Positions 43,314-55,789 of a stretch of 64,000 nucleotides of DNA are shown here, piece by piece (position 1 is the stretch's first letter; every line of letters begins with the position of its first letter). The notes under the pieces are model-generated. The model saw nothing but the letters and a program-made list of their open reading frames with translations, had not been told where the DNA came from and did not search any database. Origin of the DNA: Lunularia cruciata (Eukaryota; Streptophyta; Marchantiopsida; Lunulariales; Lunulariaceae); the NCBI GenBank assembly GCA_948567375.1, contig OX419757.1, positions 11,408,001 through 11,472,000 of the forward strand, written 5' to 3'. A program made the translations under genes and the position numbers.

Positions 43314-44005
43314 TGTGAGCCGGCCTGTCTCTCACTCAGGATGAACCTCTGATGGCTATTATGGTAGCGCACCATGGACTAAGAAGGCAAGGAACCCCAA
43401 CTCCATCATACTCCTCCAAGGCTAACACTCCAAGACTCAAGACATTGCTCACTAGAGAACTCAATGAGAGAGAGATAGTTGCAAATGAAAGGATGATGAG
43501 TACCTCCTCACCCCTTGTTTATATACTTGTGAAATAGTTACGTACCAAATTCACTAATTACCATAGTAACTCAAGTTACTAGACTAAAAGTCAAGTAAAG
43601 TCAAAAAGTAGAAAGGAATATCCATTCACATAGGCATATTCCCCTAAGCATGTGGTCTTATCTTGACCCAACCACTAAATCAAGGATTCATTCACATGGG
43701 CTATCCTTGGACTAAAGAAGAATCCAAAACAGAAAGGCTTGCGGGCCCAAGAATTCTCAACTCTTTCCTCAAAGCCAAACACTTAGGAATAATACCAAGT
43801 CAATACACTAAAATCCAAAATAGTGGTGCTCATCTTTTCTACTTCCTCTAAAGTAAGGTTGCATCTATCTTAGTTATGACTAACTTTAGCTAACTATGAC
43901 TAATATAGAACCATCCTTTATCTCTATATAAATAATATCTCTTAAGTACTTGTAATACCAAGCTAAATATCACAATACCACACACATGCACAAATGGGTG
44001 TTACA
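43314..44005 (-). repeat. Solo LTR of the element B family (692 bp) in element C gag
   Basis: Full-length LTR (TGTGAGCCGG to GGGTGTTACA), with more differences from element B's LTRs than those have from each other. It is flanked by GTAC at 43310-43313 and 44006-44009; if the first T is counted as target, the duplication is GTACT. No internal element sequence remains, so two LTRs probably recombined. Confidence 0.93.
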
Positions 44006-46230
44006 GTACTACCTGCCATAGCAGCCCTACAACTCCGTAACTTTGGGTGTAGGTCAAAGCACCGGTCACTAGTGTGACCAAATTTGTGGCAATGCTCACA
44101 TTGCCTCTGTGCTGGCTGTGATGCACCCAAGGTATCAAGTCCACTACCTTGAGTACACTTTCTCAAATGGTGAGGTCCACCACAAGTCTAACAACCAACA
44201 CCACTACTCACTAGCTGTTGCTGACCCAAAAATGAAGGTAAGGGTCTAACTACAATATGCACTCCACTCGCTCTATAGGACCTAGGCTATCCACCTTGTC
44301 CTCAAAAACCAACTGAGCGTAGTGCACTCTACTGCACTCTAGAAGAAGTAACAACTGTGGATGAGGTCTCCCTACCAAATCTAGATGTCACCACTCTCTC
44401 CTCCACCATGTTGAGCTTAATATGCTCAACCAAACCAAAGACCATTGCCAAAGTAGGCAAAGTAACATGTAACAACGTAGCATCACAAACTCTACATTGC
44501 AACTCCATGTCCAGTATCCCATACCAAAACTGGACTGCTTGGGCCTCAATAACTCCCAAAGTGAAACTGATCAGCCGCCTCATGCGAGTGTATGCCTCAC
44601 GTAGGTTCTCTCCAACCTTCTACTGGAACTCTTGCAAGCTCCTTAGCTTATCTGTCCACACTCCTTGGTAGTTCTGCCTCAAACACTAGAAGAACTCCAC
44701 CATGGGGTTAAACACCGGTACCACACCACCTCTTGTAGCGGAACCTCCACTCGTAGTAGCACTATCTTTAGCTAGTGCACCTCCACTAGCTCCACCAACA
44801 CTACTTGAGCTAGAAATCTTATAGGTATAGCCAATCTACTCTTGGCCACCAAACCTAAAGTGAAAGAGACATAGTTTGGAGACCAATACTGTCTCCATAA
44901 CTCAATCTCCTCCAAATGAAATCTTCTGAACTCATGGTAGTCATCCATTGGTGGACCCTCCAGATGCTGAAACAACCTCTTCCATGCCATGAAGGGTGTG
45001 AACAAAGTCGGGTTCCGCATCTATTGCAGATCACACCAACTATCAAACTCCTGGATGAAGTCATCCAACTCAATGGTATCCACTATACCAGAGTAATGCC
45101 TAGGGCCTTTGGAGGCCCCATAATCTCATCCATGTCCCACAACAATAGTGCAAACACACCAAGTGCACTCTCAACTAAATCAACTCTTGTGTCAAACTCC
45201 AACTCAGAGTCAATTGCCTCCCTCACTGGGACTTGAGATACAAGTTGATATCAAGTGCCACTCCAAGTAAACCCACTGTGTACTACATGGCTATCTCCTC
45301 TGGAATCCCCAAAGAACTCTATTGTGACAAAGTAACTGCAACCGTAAACTGCAACAACAAGTACCCCACCAAGTGCCAACACTAAACAAGCACCACCAAG
45401 TGCCAAAACTAACGGAACATTGTCCACTAATCTAACTCTAACTGAGACAACTACACTAGGAGCAAGGGTAACCTGTAACTTGCCATCATAACACGCATTC
45501 TCACGGTTTTCCAATCATCACTTCTTGCCTCACCGGAGAGAAACAAAGATAGTCTAACTGGTCATCACTCCAACCTCACTATTGAGAGCACACCAGAGCA
45601 CCAATGTTCAAAATTCAAGGCACCTCACACAAACACGATGTACAAACATGAAGCAAAGAATGGAGGGGGCATTTAGCATTCTTGTGATTGGACCAATCAC
45701 AAGAATGCTAAACAACAACACTCCATCTCATAAATCAACACAAGACTAACTATGCCACCATTTGGCATTTGACATAATTGGAGTACCTATCTACTTCTTG
45801 AGCTATGAGGATCACCGAGGATCGGATTCAAGTTCTTCTTGCCAAAATCTGACTTAACTCCTTCACAAAATCTAACATAAAATTTGATGTAAATCCCTAA
45901 AAATGGCTGACTACTAAATCCTTAGCTAACTCTTCACTCAAGCCAAATTGGAAAAAGGGGTTTTGTCCAATCTTCAATTTGTGAGGATCTGCTCCCAACT
46001 CCATCTTTAATTTCAATTTTTGAGCTCAACTTGCAACAAATTGGTCCTGAGCTCAAAATCACAACTACCGCTTGAGAATTGCTTCTTCCCTGGCTCCAAA
46101 TTTTTCTAGTGCTTCCGTACACACACTCTCTCAGGGAAATCGGAACTACTTGATTGAGACACCACAATCCACCGAGCTTGGAGATACCACCAACACTCGC
46201 AGTTCCTGCACCCAATTTCTCCTTGCCTCA
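44006..46230 (-). pseudogene. Element C gag, broken
   Basis: Fragments include a zinc knuckle CEHCHKFGHTSDRC (CX2CX4HX4C) at 44100-44059. A gag domain piece lies at 44329-44583 (ISFTLGVIEAQAVQFWYGIL) and another at 44772-45020 (WKRLFQHLEGPPMDDYHEFRR). Frames are split by stops. Gag starts somewhere near 45500-46230 but the start cannot be fixed. Confidence 0.7.
45672..45712. repeat. Perfect 20-bp palindrome in element C gag/leader
   Basis: Arms 45672-45691 and 45693-45712 are exact reverse complements with a single-base centre (A at 45692). Confidence 0.9.
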
Positions 46231-46238
46231 CTTCTTTG

Positions 46239-46687
46239 ATGTAATCAGATCATTTACAACTCAAATCAATCAAACTCAGATCAATACTTGATCTGATCAT
46301 CAACAACTTGCCAAAAATTGGGCACTGATTACAGTCAAGCCACACCCACTCTAGCTTAGAGACTCCAGGTGATGCTCGCCAACTTTCTATCCACTCTAGC
46401 CAAGAACTCCGAGGCTCAACATCAGAGAAGTGAGCTCTTTGGAGCTACACTTCCAAGGTATACTCCTGATTTTGACCTAGGTCTCATCCCAACGGTCCTG
46501 CTGATGGCACACCCAATGGCATGGACGGTGCAAGAGACGGTGGGCCCTACTATGAAGTCAGTACCCCAAACACAAAATCTGACCGTTGGAATGTAGTCTA
46601 TGAGTAACTGCTAAAATACCTCTAAGTACTAACATTGGAACTCCAGTGTCTAAAAAATCTAGATGCAACACTTCAAATGGCGTGACA
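46239..46687 (-). repeat. 5' LTR of element C (about 449 bp)
   Basis: It starts TGTAATCAGATC and ends near GGCGTGACA (TG..CA) and aligns with 29573-30017. The sequence just inside (46220-46238) does not show a clear tRNA primer site, probably because of decay. Confidence 0.75.
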
Positions 46688-46689
46688 TA

Positions 46690-48539
46690 CAAGATGGTCT
46701 ACATATATCATATAGGTCTATGTATATCAGAGGAGTCACCAAAAAAGAACTTCCACTAATAAGACAGAGGTTGAAAATACACCAAAAACTTCATAGCCAA
46801 TTTTGGAGGCCTAAACAAAAGTACTAAGACTTAAAAAAGGGAATTTTACCCTCCTCATGGTACAAGAAGTTGTATTCTTTCTCCTCCCTCCCCCACTTTT
46901 TTTGTCTCATTGAGATCTTTCCAATGGTGCCTCTTACATGTTGTCATGAGCTTCTTATAAAAAGATTATCATAAGAATTGCAATTAAAGAGGTGTGCTCT
47001 TTGGATTTCAAGCAATGTATGCCAAAAATGACTAAAAGGTGAGTTGCAAGACCATAGTATAATGGTCTTTCAATTCAAGCATGAGAGGGAGACCAAGCAT
47101 TGCGAGCATACCACATTGCAAACAATGATGGAGGAATATTGGAAGGAGACTAGTTTCCATCTAGTATTGCTTCAAAATGATCATTGAAAGGAGAAGGAAG
47201 AGTGAGTCATTGACCAGAAGAAGATTCAAAAAGATACATATAAAAGGTACAGAATTTCTATAGTACCAAAGAGGAGGTTATCTTGATTTTGAAGACCTTA
47301 GAAGATCATGCTTCCCTCCATTGCCAAAGAAGCAATGGAGGGAAGCATGATGAAGGCCAAGCGGCATAAGTTGAAATTGTAGGTTTAGACCTTAAGCATA
47401 AAGGCACTTGAAGACCCATGCATGGATTGCTTGCCCTTGAAATGTCAAGAAGATACAAACAAGAAGTTCACTAAGTCTTGCGATACCATAATGTTATAGG
47501 TAGTAGATTACAAGGAGAGTGTTGAACTTCTCTTGATAATAATTAGAGGCAAAGTAACTTAAGCAAAGTTGTAGTATTTTTTTCTTAAGGGTTTAGGAAC
47601 CCTTCATAAAATAGTTCTTTGTAGTTGTAGGATCTTTGCAATGCTAATCTTTAGAGTAGTAAGACATCCAAAGATGACAAAGTAAGAAGTAACATCTTCT
47701 TGGGACACATGGAATGTAAATATCAATGCATAGGTAATCAAGATTAGATAAGAAAAGATAAAGAGATAGCTAATGTACAATAGAGATGAGGTCACATGTA
47801 ATTTTGATAGATATTTGCAGTGTCCTCACAGATCAGATACCCTGCACTCAAAATAGGATGTGTTATTTAAGGTTATATGTCAAGTGTAAATATTGATTCA
47901 GTCAATCAAAGAGAAATAAAATGAAAAGGCAAAAAGCTCATCTTTGTGTTGCTTAATTTTGAGTATTAGTATCATATCTTCATTGAGTGACTATTGAGGA
48001 GTTGAAGTACCAAGTGCTAAGTGTGTGTAATCACTAGTATTTGTGGCTAGGGTGTGTGATCCGTAGTAATTCCTTTAGAGAAATGACTTGACATGTCTTA
48101 GTTAAACTATAGTGTGGACAATACTCAATGGAAACAAACATGAAGAATAATCATTGATGCAAAGAGCATTTGGGCAAAGACATGCCCTCTAGGAATGGTA
48201 TAATATGATTTTTGGAGTAGGAATCTCTATAGTGAAGTAGCTTCTTCATATTAGACTAAATCATCATGTTTAGAGTTTAGCTTACACTTATCTTTAGTGA
48301 GTGTTATCTTTAACATGATCTTTTCTTTTCTACTTGCCAAAGTGTGCCTTTGTGGTGATATTACCTCTTCTAGGATTAATTCTTGCCAAAGAGGTTAAAT
48401 ATGTAATCATAAATAACTACAAATAGTGACACTTCTATCCAAATTTAGCCATTTCCAACTTGTATGCTTGTGGCAATGACTTATTTCTTATCGATATACC
48501 ACATTTTGGTCAACATTGGGATGACACACTAAAATTTAT
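46690..48539. other. AT-rich DNA, no recognised gene
   Basis: No domain-bearing frames. A perfect hairpin lies at 47305-47351. The part around 47700-47960 has LTR-like character (TTATTTAAGG, then a purine-rich stretch) but no second copy was found. Confidence 0.3.
47305..47351. repeat. Perfect 20-bp hairpin
   Basis: Arms 47305-47324 and 47332-47351 are exact reverse complements around a 7-nt loop (CAAAGAA). Confidence 0.9.
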
Positions 48540-49125
48540 ATGTAAGATACTACACAAAAGAGAAGTCAACACAATAAATACATGGTTCACCTATAAGAGG
48601 TGGTGCACATGAGAACACACAAGAGATTTTGTGTGTTTGTCTTTTTACTAATACTCTAGGCCCATTTGCAATATCGAGTTTCCATAACAAGAGCTATCCC
48701 TTCTCCTTCTCACAACTATGTAAGAATAAGCCTAGAGTACCACATGGGCTTTCTTTAGCTCATTGAATACAAGTAGCCTATCTTACTCTCTTAAGATCAT
48801 AATTGCAATTAGACTATCTAGACTAACATAAGACCAAAGAGTTACTAAGAATAACAATATTCACTAAATTTATTATATAAGAATTTAATGAGTATAAAAA
48901 CAAGAGTGAGGAAGTACTCATCATCCTTTCATTTATAGCTATTTATCTCTCTTTCATTGAATTCTCTTGTAAGTAATGCATTGAGTCTTGGAATTGCTTT
49001 TGAGTTTTAGCCTTGCAATATTGTTATAGACTTGATTATATATCTTCTTAGTCCATGATGTGTTACCTTAATAATCATCAAAGTTTCATGTTGAGAGAGA
49101 GATAAGCCAATTTATGTTTATTGTT
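48540..49125 (+). repeat. Old relic of an element B-family LTR, plus orientation
   Basis: The plus strand at about 48890-49120 (AGGAAGTACTCATCATCCTTTCATTT, then TCTTAGTCCATGATG and GAGAGAGATAAGCC) is a diverged reverse complement of the B LTRs. The left boundary near 48540 is a guess. Opposite orientation to the other copies. Confidence 0.6.
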
Positions 49126-51950
49126 GCATCTTATAGACTATAACCCCATATTATGCACATACCTCTAATAGGACTTTGGTGGTTTTAAGTAAGTTAAAGC
49201 TAACTAAATTAAAGTAATAACTAAGAATATTTTAAACTAACTTAATATGGCTAAATGATAGAAGATCTTACATTAAATTTTTGAAATTAAAATAACAGAA
49301 ATTTTCTAAAATTCCCTACTTAAAAAATGTATTCTCCAAAATACCCCATGTTCATTTTAAATTTTCACCCTTAACCCCTCCTCCAATCCATCCTTTCTCC
49401 CACACTTGTCAGTTTCAAGATGAGGTAGGATTTTGTGCACATGTGTAGGCAGAAGGACAATTTGCACCACACTTGCTTGTATTATTGTTCTTCTATGCAA
49501 GAGTAAGCTTTTGCGCCCATGTGTGGGCAAAAAGACAAATTCCAACACACTTGCTTGTAGTGTTCTTCTTCTTTGCAAGGCTAAACTTTTTGCATGCTTC
49601 TGCAAGTTGAAGTTAGGCACTCATCTCATCTCACTTTTGTGATGTTGCATGAGTTGAAGTGGTCGTGCAAGGAAGGGATTTTGGTAATAACTTTTGTTGA
49701 GTGTGGCATTTTGGAAAATAACTTTTTTTAGTAGGGCATCTTGGAAAACTCCACTAAATAAAATACCCCTTAATTAATTTTTTTGGAATGCAACCCTTAA
49801 GGAGTATTGCATATTATAATAGGATTCTTTAATAATAGGATAATCAATTTTATATCAAATTATATTGGAGTGTGACCTTTGTCTTGGACTCAACATGGTC
49901 AGTTTGACTTAATATGTAGGAGATGAAAAATCCTATTGGCTAGGCAAATTCAGATGACTTGTAATGGGGAGTTTGAAGGTGGGTCAATTTGACTTGACTT
50001 ATGAAGATTTCAAATTATTTTGTAGTTTCTAAATAGAAGAAGATCTAAGATTTTCAAGAATAAGCTTAAACATTCCCCAAGAGAAGCATGTGAGACATCA
50101 AACTTTTTGACATAACATTCTTTACCAAGGGTAATTCAAGTAAAATTATATTATGAACTATTTTGGAGTAGCTTAAGCATAAGAGAGTGAAAGTAAACTT
50201 TAAAGAATGAATAAAGTTTTCAATTTAAGTTTTTATCCTTGATGGTATTTGGTACCAAATTGTTCTTTTTCTTTGCACACGGTGTACACACAAATTGTAA
50301 CTAGAAGTTTCAGTTTATAACTCTAGAGCACCTTTGGGTAAATCTAGGATAGTCCAATAGACCCTTCATACCATTTGGACTAAAATCGTATCTTCTTTTC
50401 ACTTTTCTTGAAGATGATTATTTGTTTCTTACTTTCCACATTCACTTGAAAATTTTCCCAGGCTGTTGAATTTCATGATTTTATTATTAAAATGTGTGAA
50501 TTTACCCTTCACTCTTAAATGAATACAGTGACCCAAAATTTTCTTAAAACAAAAAGTAAAATGCTGATGATTGATAAATATAATATTTCACATAATTTCA
50601 CTTCTCAACTACAACGGAAAATTCATTTTCTTAATATAACGAGATTCAAAATTATAAATATATGCAACTATGTACTAATATCTATTTTTTCTATTTGGAG
50701 ATATTCTATTTATATTGACAACTCATTATTGTAAAATACATTTATTGATTCTTATCTAATTGATAAAAAAATTCTATATTATTTCAGATTATTTAGGAGT
50801 ACTAGGTGGGTGCCTAAAGAAAGGTCTAATTATCAAATCTATTTTAACGATGTCATGAAGTCAAGATGATGAGTTATAGATAAAGCAGTGAATATCTAGA
50901 AGGACAATTAAAGTAATCACAACAACAATAGATACGTCAAGACAAAATTTAATCAAACCACCGAGAATCAAGTACTTATCATTGTATTTATTAGTATATT
51001 CACCCGAAATAGGTTAATTATTTAAAAAAACATTAGACTCTATTGGGGCTTAGTCCCATTTTACCTTCTTTGTCTCTCCCTTGTCCGGTTTGATGGGGTC
51101 TCCCTTTTTCTATTTAAACAATAAGATAAGATTCTATGCTCATTTTCAATCAACATAATTAAAACCGAAATATTATAAGAAGTTTAACATGCAAATCAGA
51201 TAAGCCTTCCTTCCGAGAGTTCTATACCTCTGGAAAATCTTAAAGGAAATTCTATATATAATAGCGAATATATTGCTTGAACACAATTTGGATTCGCCCC
51301 GTACGAGAAGTAACATGTACGTCCATTTCCTCTATAGATTCTTCCACATACCCATTTCCCCAATCTTTATCTTACTAAGGGCAGATTAGGTCTATAAAGT
51401 AGAATGAACAATGCGTAAATCTTATAAATAAGTCGAAGCTAATACTTTGCAAATTAAAGTGCAGAAGAGATGATATAGCATGGATTTTGGGACTCAATTT
51501 TAGAGTGATCCTTGTGTTCAATAAATTCATGGCATGCGTATCCAATATCTGGATAGTATGGGTATGGTCACTCAATAGCACGATATCCTCTATTCAAACA
51601 AAATAAACTTCAATTATTATTATTCAGTTCAAGCATGGTTTCATTGTCTAGTGTTACTCGAAAATCAATGCCATCTGTGTTTTATGGTGATATAAACTCC
51701 ACCGTTAAAAAGGAAGAGCATTTCCTTCGAGTCGAGAGGCTGACAATGGCCATGTGGATTGGAACGGTCTCATATGGATTCTGATTAACAAAAATTAAAA
51801 TTTTCTTTATATATAATTAAATTTCCAGGCTTTTCTCCCTTTCATTTTCTCCATAATATATTATTATTATTTAATTTTACTTTAAGTTACTAGTAATAAT
51901 GCTGAACTTATGTATAAAAATTGATTTATTACAATAATTGAAGAGGGTAA
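49126..51950. other. AT-rich DNA, no recognised gene
   Basis: No coding frames that I can assign. A plus-strand TATA-like CTATTTAAAC lies near 51110 after a pyrimidine-rich tract, possibly from an LTR. A short tandem similarity occurs at 49433-49600, where a block containing GTGTAGGCA(G/A)AAGGAC/AAA occurs twice about 90 bp apart. Confidence 0.3.
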
Positions 51951-52381
51951 TGTAACAATATGGAGTTTAGCGACGAAGTCAGTTGGGCTCACGAAGTAAC
52001 ACATAAGATAAATTAGTCTAGAATATTCTGGAAGTATCTAGGAAGTTTCTTGGGAAATTTCCCGGTTAGCTTAGCTTAGCTTGCATCTTAAGTAAATAGC
52101 TTCTAGAAGGAAGCTCCTAGAAGCTTCCAACTAGCTTAGCTTGCATGCCAAGTAGGCGGCTTCTAGAAGGAAGCTTCTTGAGAAGCTTCCTAGTTAACTT
52201 GGCTTGCACTCTAAGAAAGCGGCTTGAGGAAGCTTCTTGAGAAGCTTCTCAAGTGCCTTGTATGTTACCTATAAATACCAAAGCCAAAGCTCATGCTAGG
52301 CATTCGGAGTTTTCCCTCATTCAAGTGTCCCAATGTGAGTTTCCATTCTCCTATTTCTCTCCTTGGATTTGGTCTTTTACA
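51951..52381 (+). repeat. Solo LTR of the E1/E2/E3 family, plus strand, with intact target duplication
   Basis: 431 bp, TGTAACAATATGG to GGTCTTTTACA, in the opposite orientation to E3. It is flanked by GGTAA at 51946-51950 and 52382-52386, a perfect 5-bp duplication. The TATA box CTATAAATA is at 52269-52277. GAA/TTC arrays lie at about 52020-52250, for instance TTCTAGAAGGAAGCTTC starting at 52161 and GAAGCTTC pairs after it. Confidence 0.93.
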
Positions 52382-55200
52382 GGTAAATTAATTTATTATG
52401 ATTTATTACAAGAATAAAAATGATTTATTACTAATGTATTTAGGAGAGATCTTAAGGAAAGTTTGAAACTATCCACATATTTCTAACAAGGAGCCTACAA
52501 CATAAACTCTCAAATGAACTCAAGTTGAAAGATATAAATAAATAAATAAATAATAAATCCAAGTGTACAAATATACTTCAAAGTGAAATATAGTTGATAC
52601 ATTATTTATTCACAATAATAAGAGTAATTTATTTTGTAAAGAATAATAACATCAGAGATATCTCCGCTTTTATTATCTGATTGATACATTCAACTTCAAA
52701 ATATAATTTTCCTAATTTATTAATATTAAAAATAAAAAATAATTAGGTTAAAATTTATGAATCTCTGTGTGTAATAATTATTTACTTAATATATCAATCA
52801 AAATTTAAATAGTAATAGCTTCAAAAAATGTAAGGATATCCTTTCGGATTCATAACATGAGAAAAGGCAACCACTCATAACACATGAAGGATGGAAAGAT
52901 CCAATCAAAGCCATACAAGGGAGAGAGAAAAGAGGTAAAATGGGACTAGGCCTCAATAATATCGACATGAGAAATCTGCCCCTAAGATATCCTAACTATG
53001 TAAGTCGGAAGATCTACAAATTACTAGAGCATCCAAGAAGCATCATTGTAATTGTTCTCTTATGGATTGCACCAGCCAATGATCTCTTAAACAACACTAG
53101 CTTATATAGTGCATGGGCACATAACTATGCAGCTAAGCAACACCATCACTAACAAAATGAGAGTTGAGAAGATACACATAAGTATAATTATTATCTGCTA
53201 GAATTGATCATATTAAGTTTGAGCAAAAGAAGTTATAACTTACTAATTTAAAACCCTATATTCCTATGTTGATCTTACAAGTCCATTGCAAGAATGTGTA
53301 TACCACTATATTATAAATACAATTAAGTAAAGTCCAATTATATGTAAAATGATGCACTTGGAATTATTGATATATTAAAGCTAATAGGAAAATAAAATAT
53401 AAATACAAATATAACACTTTCTTTATTGGTGTGGGTAATTTAAAATTTATTGCACTATATTTATGAAAATGCAATTTTAACTGGACATCTGTGCAAGTAA
53501 CTCAAAAAAACTCCAAAAAATCTAAATAGGAATCTAAGATTGGCGCTTTAGATCTAGCTAGAAGATAAGATTTATGTTTATTATATTAATTTATATTTAT
53601 AATTTTGAAAGAAAGAACGATAAACTTTTAGATACGATATACAAAAGTGCAAATTTAACCTCTCTCTTTTCTTAGATCATACCTATAGGTATAGATTAAC
53701 ACTATAATGAACAACTGCAATGAAGTTTCAAGGTTTGACAATCAAGTATTATCTAAGAGTGGATATTGTAAATTCTATTAATAGATGTTAGTATTTTATA
53801 TCTTTGAGTATGATCAAACAAGATACTTAACAACCGTCGAGTAGATTAAAAGCTCTAAAAATCAAGGTTTAACATCTGAGTGGATACACTAAAATAAATG
53901 AAAATAAAAGACAACCATCAAAAAAATTATGAGCTTTAAAATCAAGTTTTAATCTCTGAGTGGATATTCTAAATTAAATGCTAAAGCTTAATAGTAGTTC
54001 TTGGAAACAAAATACTACAAATGCTAGAGTTATGTAAAGCAGTACCAATTTAATATCTCAATTTATTCATAAAATTTGAAAGAATAGAATTTTAAATTGC
54101 ATGTTATAATAATTATTCTTCATTTTCTTATTTAATCACCTTATTTCAAGTTACTAAACATAGCTACTTTATAGCTTTGATAATAAAAATCATATTTAAA
54201 AACATACTCTAGATAAAATATTATATCATATTTCAAATAATTAGTGAAATGATTGTAGATATGCAAAGATAAAAGCACAAATCTTAGATCATCTGGATAT
54301 AATTTTATAAATATAATATTATATAATTATTCTGCATAATTTCTAACAAGATTGTAAATGCTAAGCACCAAAGATTTTTACCACAAGGTTAACAAAATTA
54401 TTTAGCAATCCCTCAATGATAGAGTATGATAAATTCATAGAAAATTCATTTTGATTCAATGAGAAATGCGGAAATAATAAATTTTATTTCATTATCCATT
54501 CATCAGATAAAGAAAGAAAACAGATGGATTTAAATGATTATCAATCAAAGAAGTATGTTAATAATAATAATAATAATAACAATAATAATACAATATCATG
54601 AATTCGTTCTCCCCATTTTCATTATAGTTTGTGATAAATATAACATCCCATCACTTTATAAAATATATTATGAGATTACATGCAACTTCATAAACTAGGT
54701 TAGTCATTAGATATAAATCCTTGGTTGTAAATGTTTTTAATCATAACCATCATTTTAGTTTTCAATCAGAACCATCAATTATAATCATTTGTTTTCAATG
54801 AATCTATAACTAAAAAAATCTAAGCACGTATGTTTCCCTTCGCTCATAGTAATGTCTAACGAAGACAAATTATATTTAAAATTTAACCAATGGGAAATAC
54901 TCATTAATATGGAAAATTTCGATGATAATTCGCTTCCCCAATATATGATGAAGTCTCCCACATAACAGGAAAAGGCATCGAGCTCCACATAACCATCTAG
55001 TACGACTGGAAGTTGGACGTTCTACGTAATGAAATGACTGGGAAGCCACCTTAACGTTGTTGGCTCCCCCGTACACAGTTGAGTCGGCCGACAAGTTGTC
55101 GGAGCGACAGGCCTCTATGATATCCAACTCTTCGTACGAGGTTACATACAAGGACCCCGGAAGAAATTTGATCCACACGAAACAGTTCTCATGACCGTTC
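52382..55200. other. AT-rich DNA, no recognised gene
   Basis: No assignable coding frames. It includes an AAT microsatellite (54559-54591). GC content rises from about 54950, marking the change to the genic segment. A minus-strand open stretch at 54876-55178 has no recognised domain. Confidence 0.35.
54559..54591. repeat. AAT trinucleotide microsatellite
   Basis: About ten AAT/TAA units with one C interruption. Confidence 0.9.
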
Positions 55201-55349
55201 CGTTCTCTCCACGAGGTAGATAGGGAAGACCCAGTTCGTTGTAAGTCAAGTGTAGCTATTGGGCCCGGAACTGAGCCACCGCAGTTGGACTACGTGAGCA
55301 ACCCGCATTTTACCCTGAATAGATGTACGTGTGGAGAGCACACAAATTT

Positions 55350-55360
55350 TGGTATCAGAG
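55350..55360 (+). other. Isolated primer-binding-site-like sequence
   Basis: The plus strand reads TGGTATCAGAG, the initiator tRNA-Met-complementary core used by plant LTR elements, preceded by AGAGCACACAAATTT, which could be the CA end of an LTR. No LTR pair was found, so this may be an old relic of a plus-strand element or chance. Confidence 0.35.
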
Positions 55361-55456
55361 TTTGGAACCACGACACGTCAAGGATAACTACTCTCGGAGC
55401 GTCTCTAAGGCACGCGCTCTGGCGTCGATGGAAAAGCCCACGGAAGAATATCGACA

Positions 55457-55484
55457 CACGTGGCAGACGCTTGATACACGTGGC
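55457..55484 (+). promoter_or_regulatory. Pair of G-box/ABRE motifs upstream of the HHE gene
   Basis: CACGTGGC occurs at 55457-55464 and again at 55477-55484, exactly 20 bp apart, about 310-330 bp before the ATG. ACGTGTGG (about 55326) and GACACGTC (about 55372) are further ACGT-core sites. Coupled ACGTGGC elements bind bZIP factors in abscisic-acid and drought responses in plants; function here is inferred. Confidence 0.5.
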
Positions 55485-55649
55485 GTATGACAGGACGAAA
55501 GCATAGGATCATATCCAGTTGGCGCCACCAAGGTGGACTGATTACTCCCTGCTCTCATGCATGAAGACACTGGAGACGAAGGTGCATGGATCGGGAAGTC
55601 ATGCTAGATCCTGACCGCCGGATCAGATCCGCCCCCCAAGTCCCAGAGG

Positions 55650-55657
55650 TTATACAA
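55650..55657 (+). promoter_or_regulatory. Candidate TATA box of the HHE gene
   Basis: TTATACAAA lies about 140 bp upstream of the ATG at 55790 and 165-190 bp downstream of the ABRE pair. A weak but well-placed match. Confidence 0.35.
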
Positions 55658-55789
55658 AGCGCTCTGCCTGCGGGCATCACAACGACCAATATTCAGCGAC
55701 AACAGAACACGCGACAGTATTGCACAGAAAGTGTTTGCTACGCGATTTAATCTGCGGTTCGATCCAAACATTTGAGTCTGCGAAAACAG

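Larger units (their letters stand above)
29573..46687 (-). mobile_element. Element C: decayed Ty3/gypsy element carrying a DNA methyltransferase domain
   Basis: LTR-like copies at 29573-30017 and 46239-46687 bound, on the minus strand, gag with a zinc knuckle, a cytosine-5 methyltransferase domain, RT, RNase H and integrase. RT is interrupted by element B (33041-40869) and gag by a solo B-family LTR (43314-44005). A protease was not identified. The reading frames have many stops, so C is inactive. Exact LTR ends are uncertain by a few bases, and the left LTR has lost its TG end. No clear target duplication was seen. Confidence 0.82.

Noticed and set aside
33052-43851. Near-identical plus-strand open stretches of about 60 codons recurring at 33052, 40216 and 43352, and at 33390, 40527 and 43663
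   Set aside because: They are the two LTRs of element B and the related solo LTR read on the opposite strand; their repetition reflects LTR copies, not a conserved gene family.
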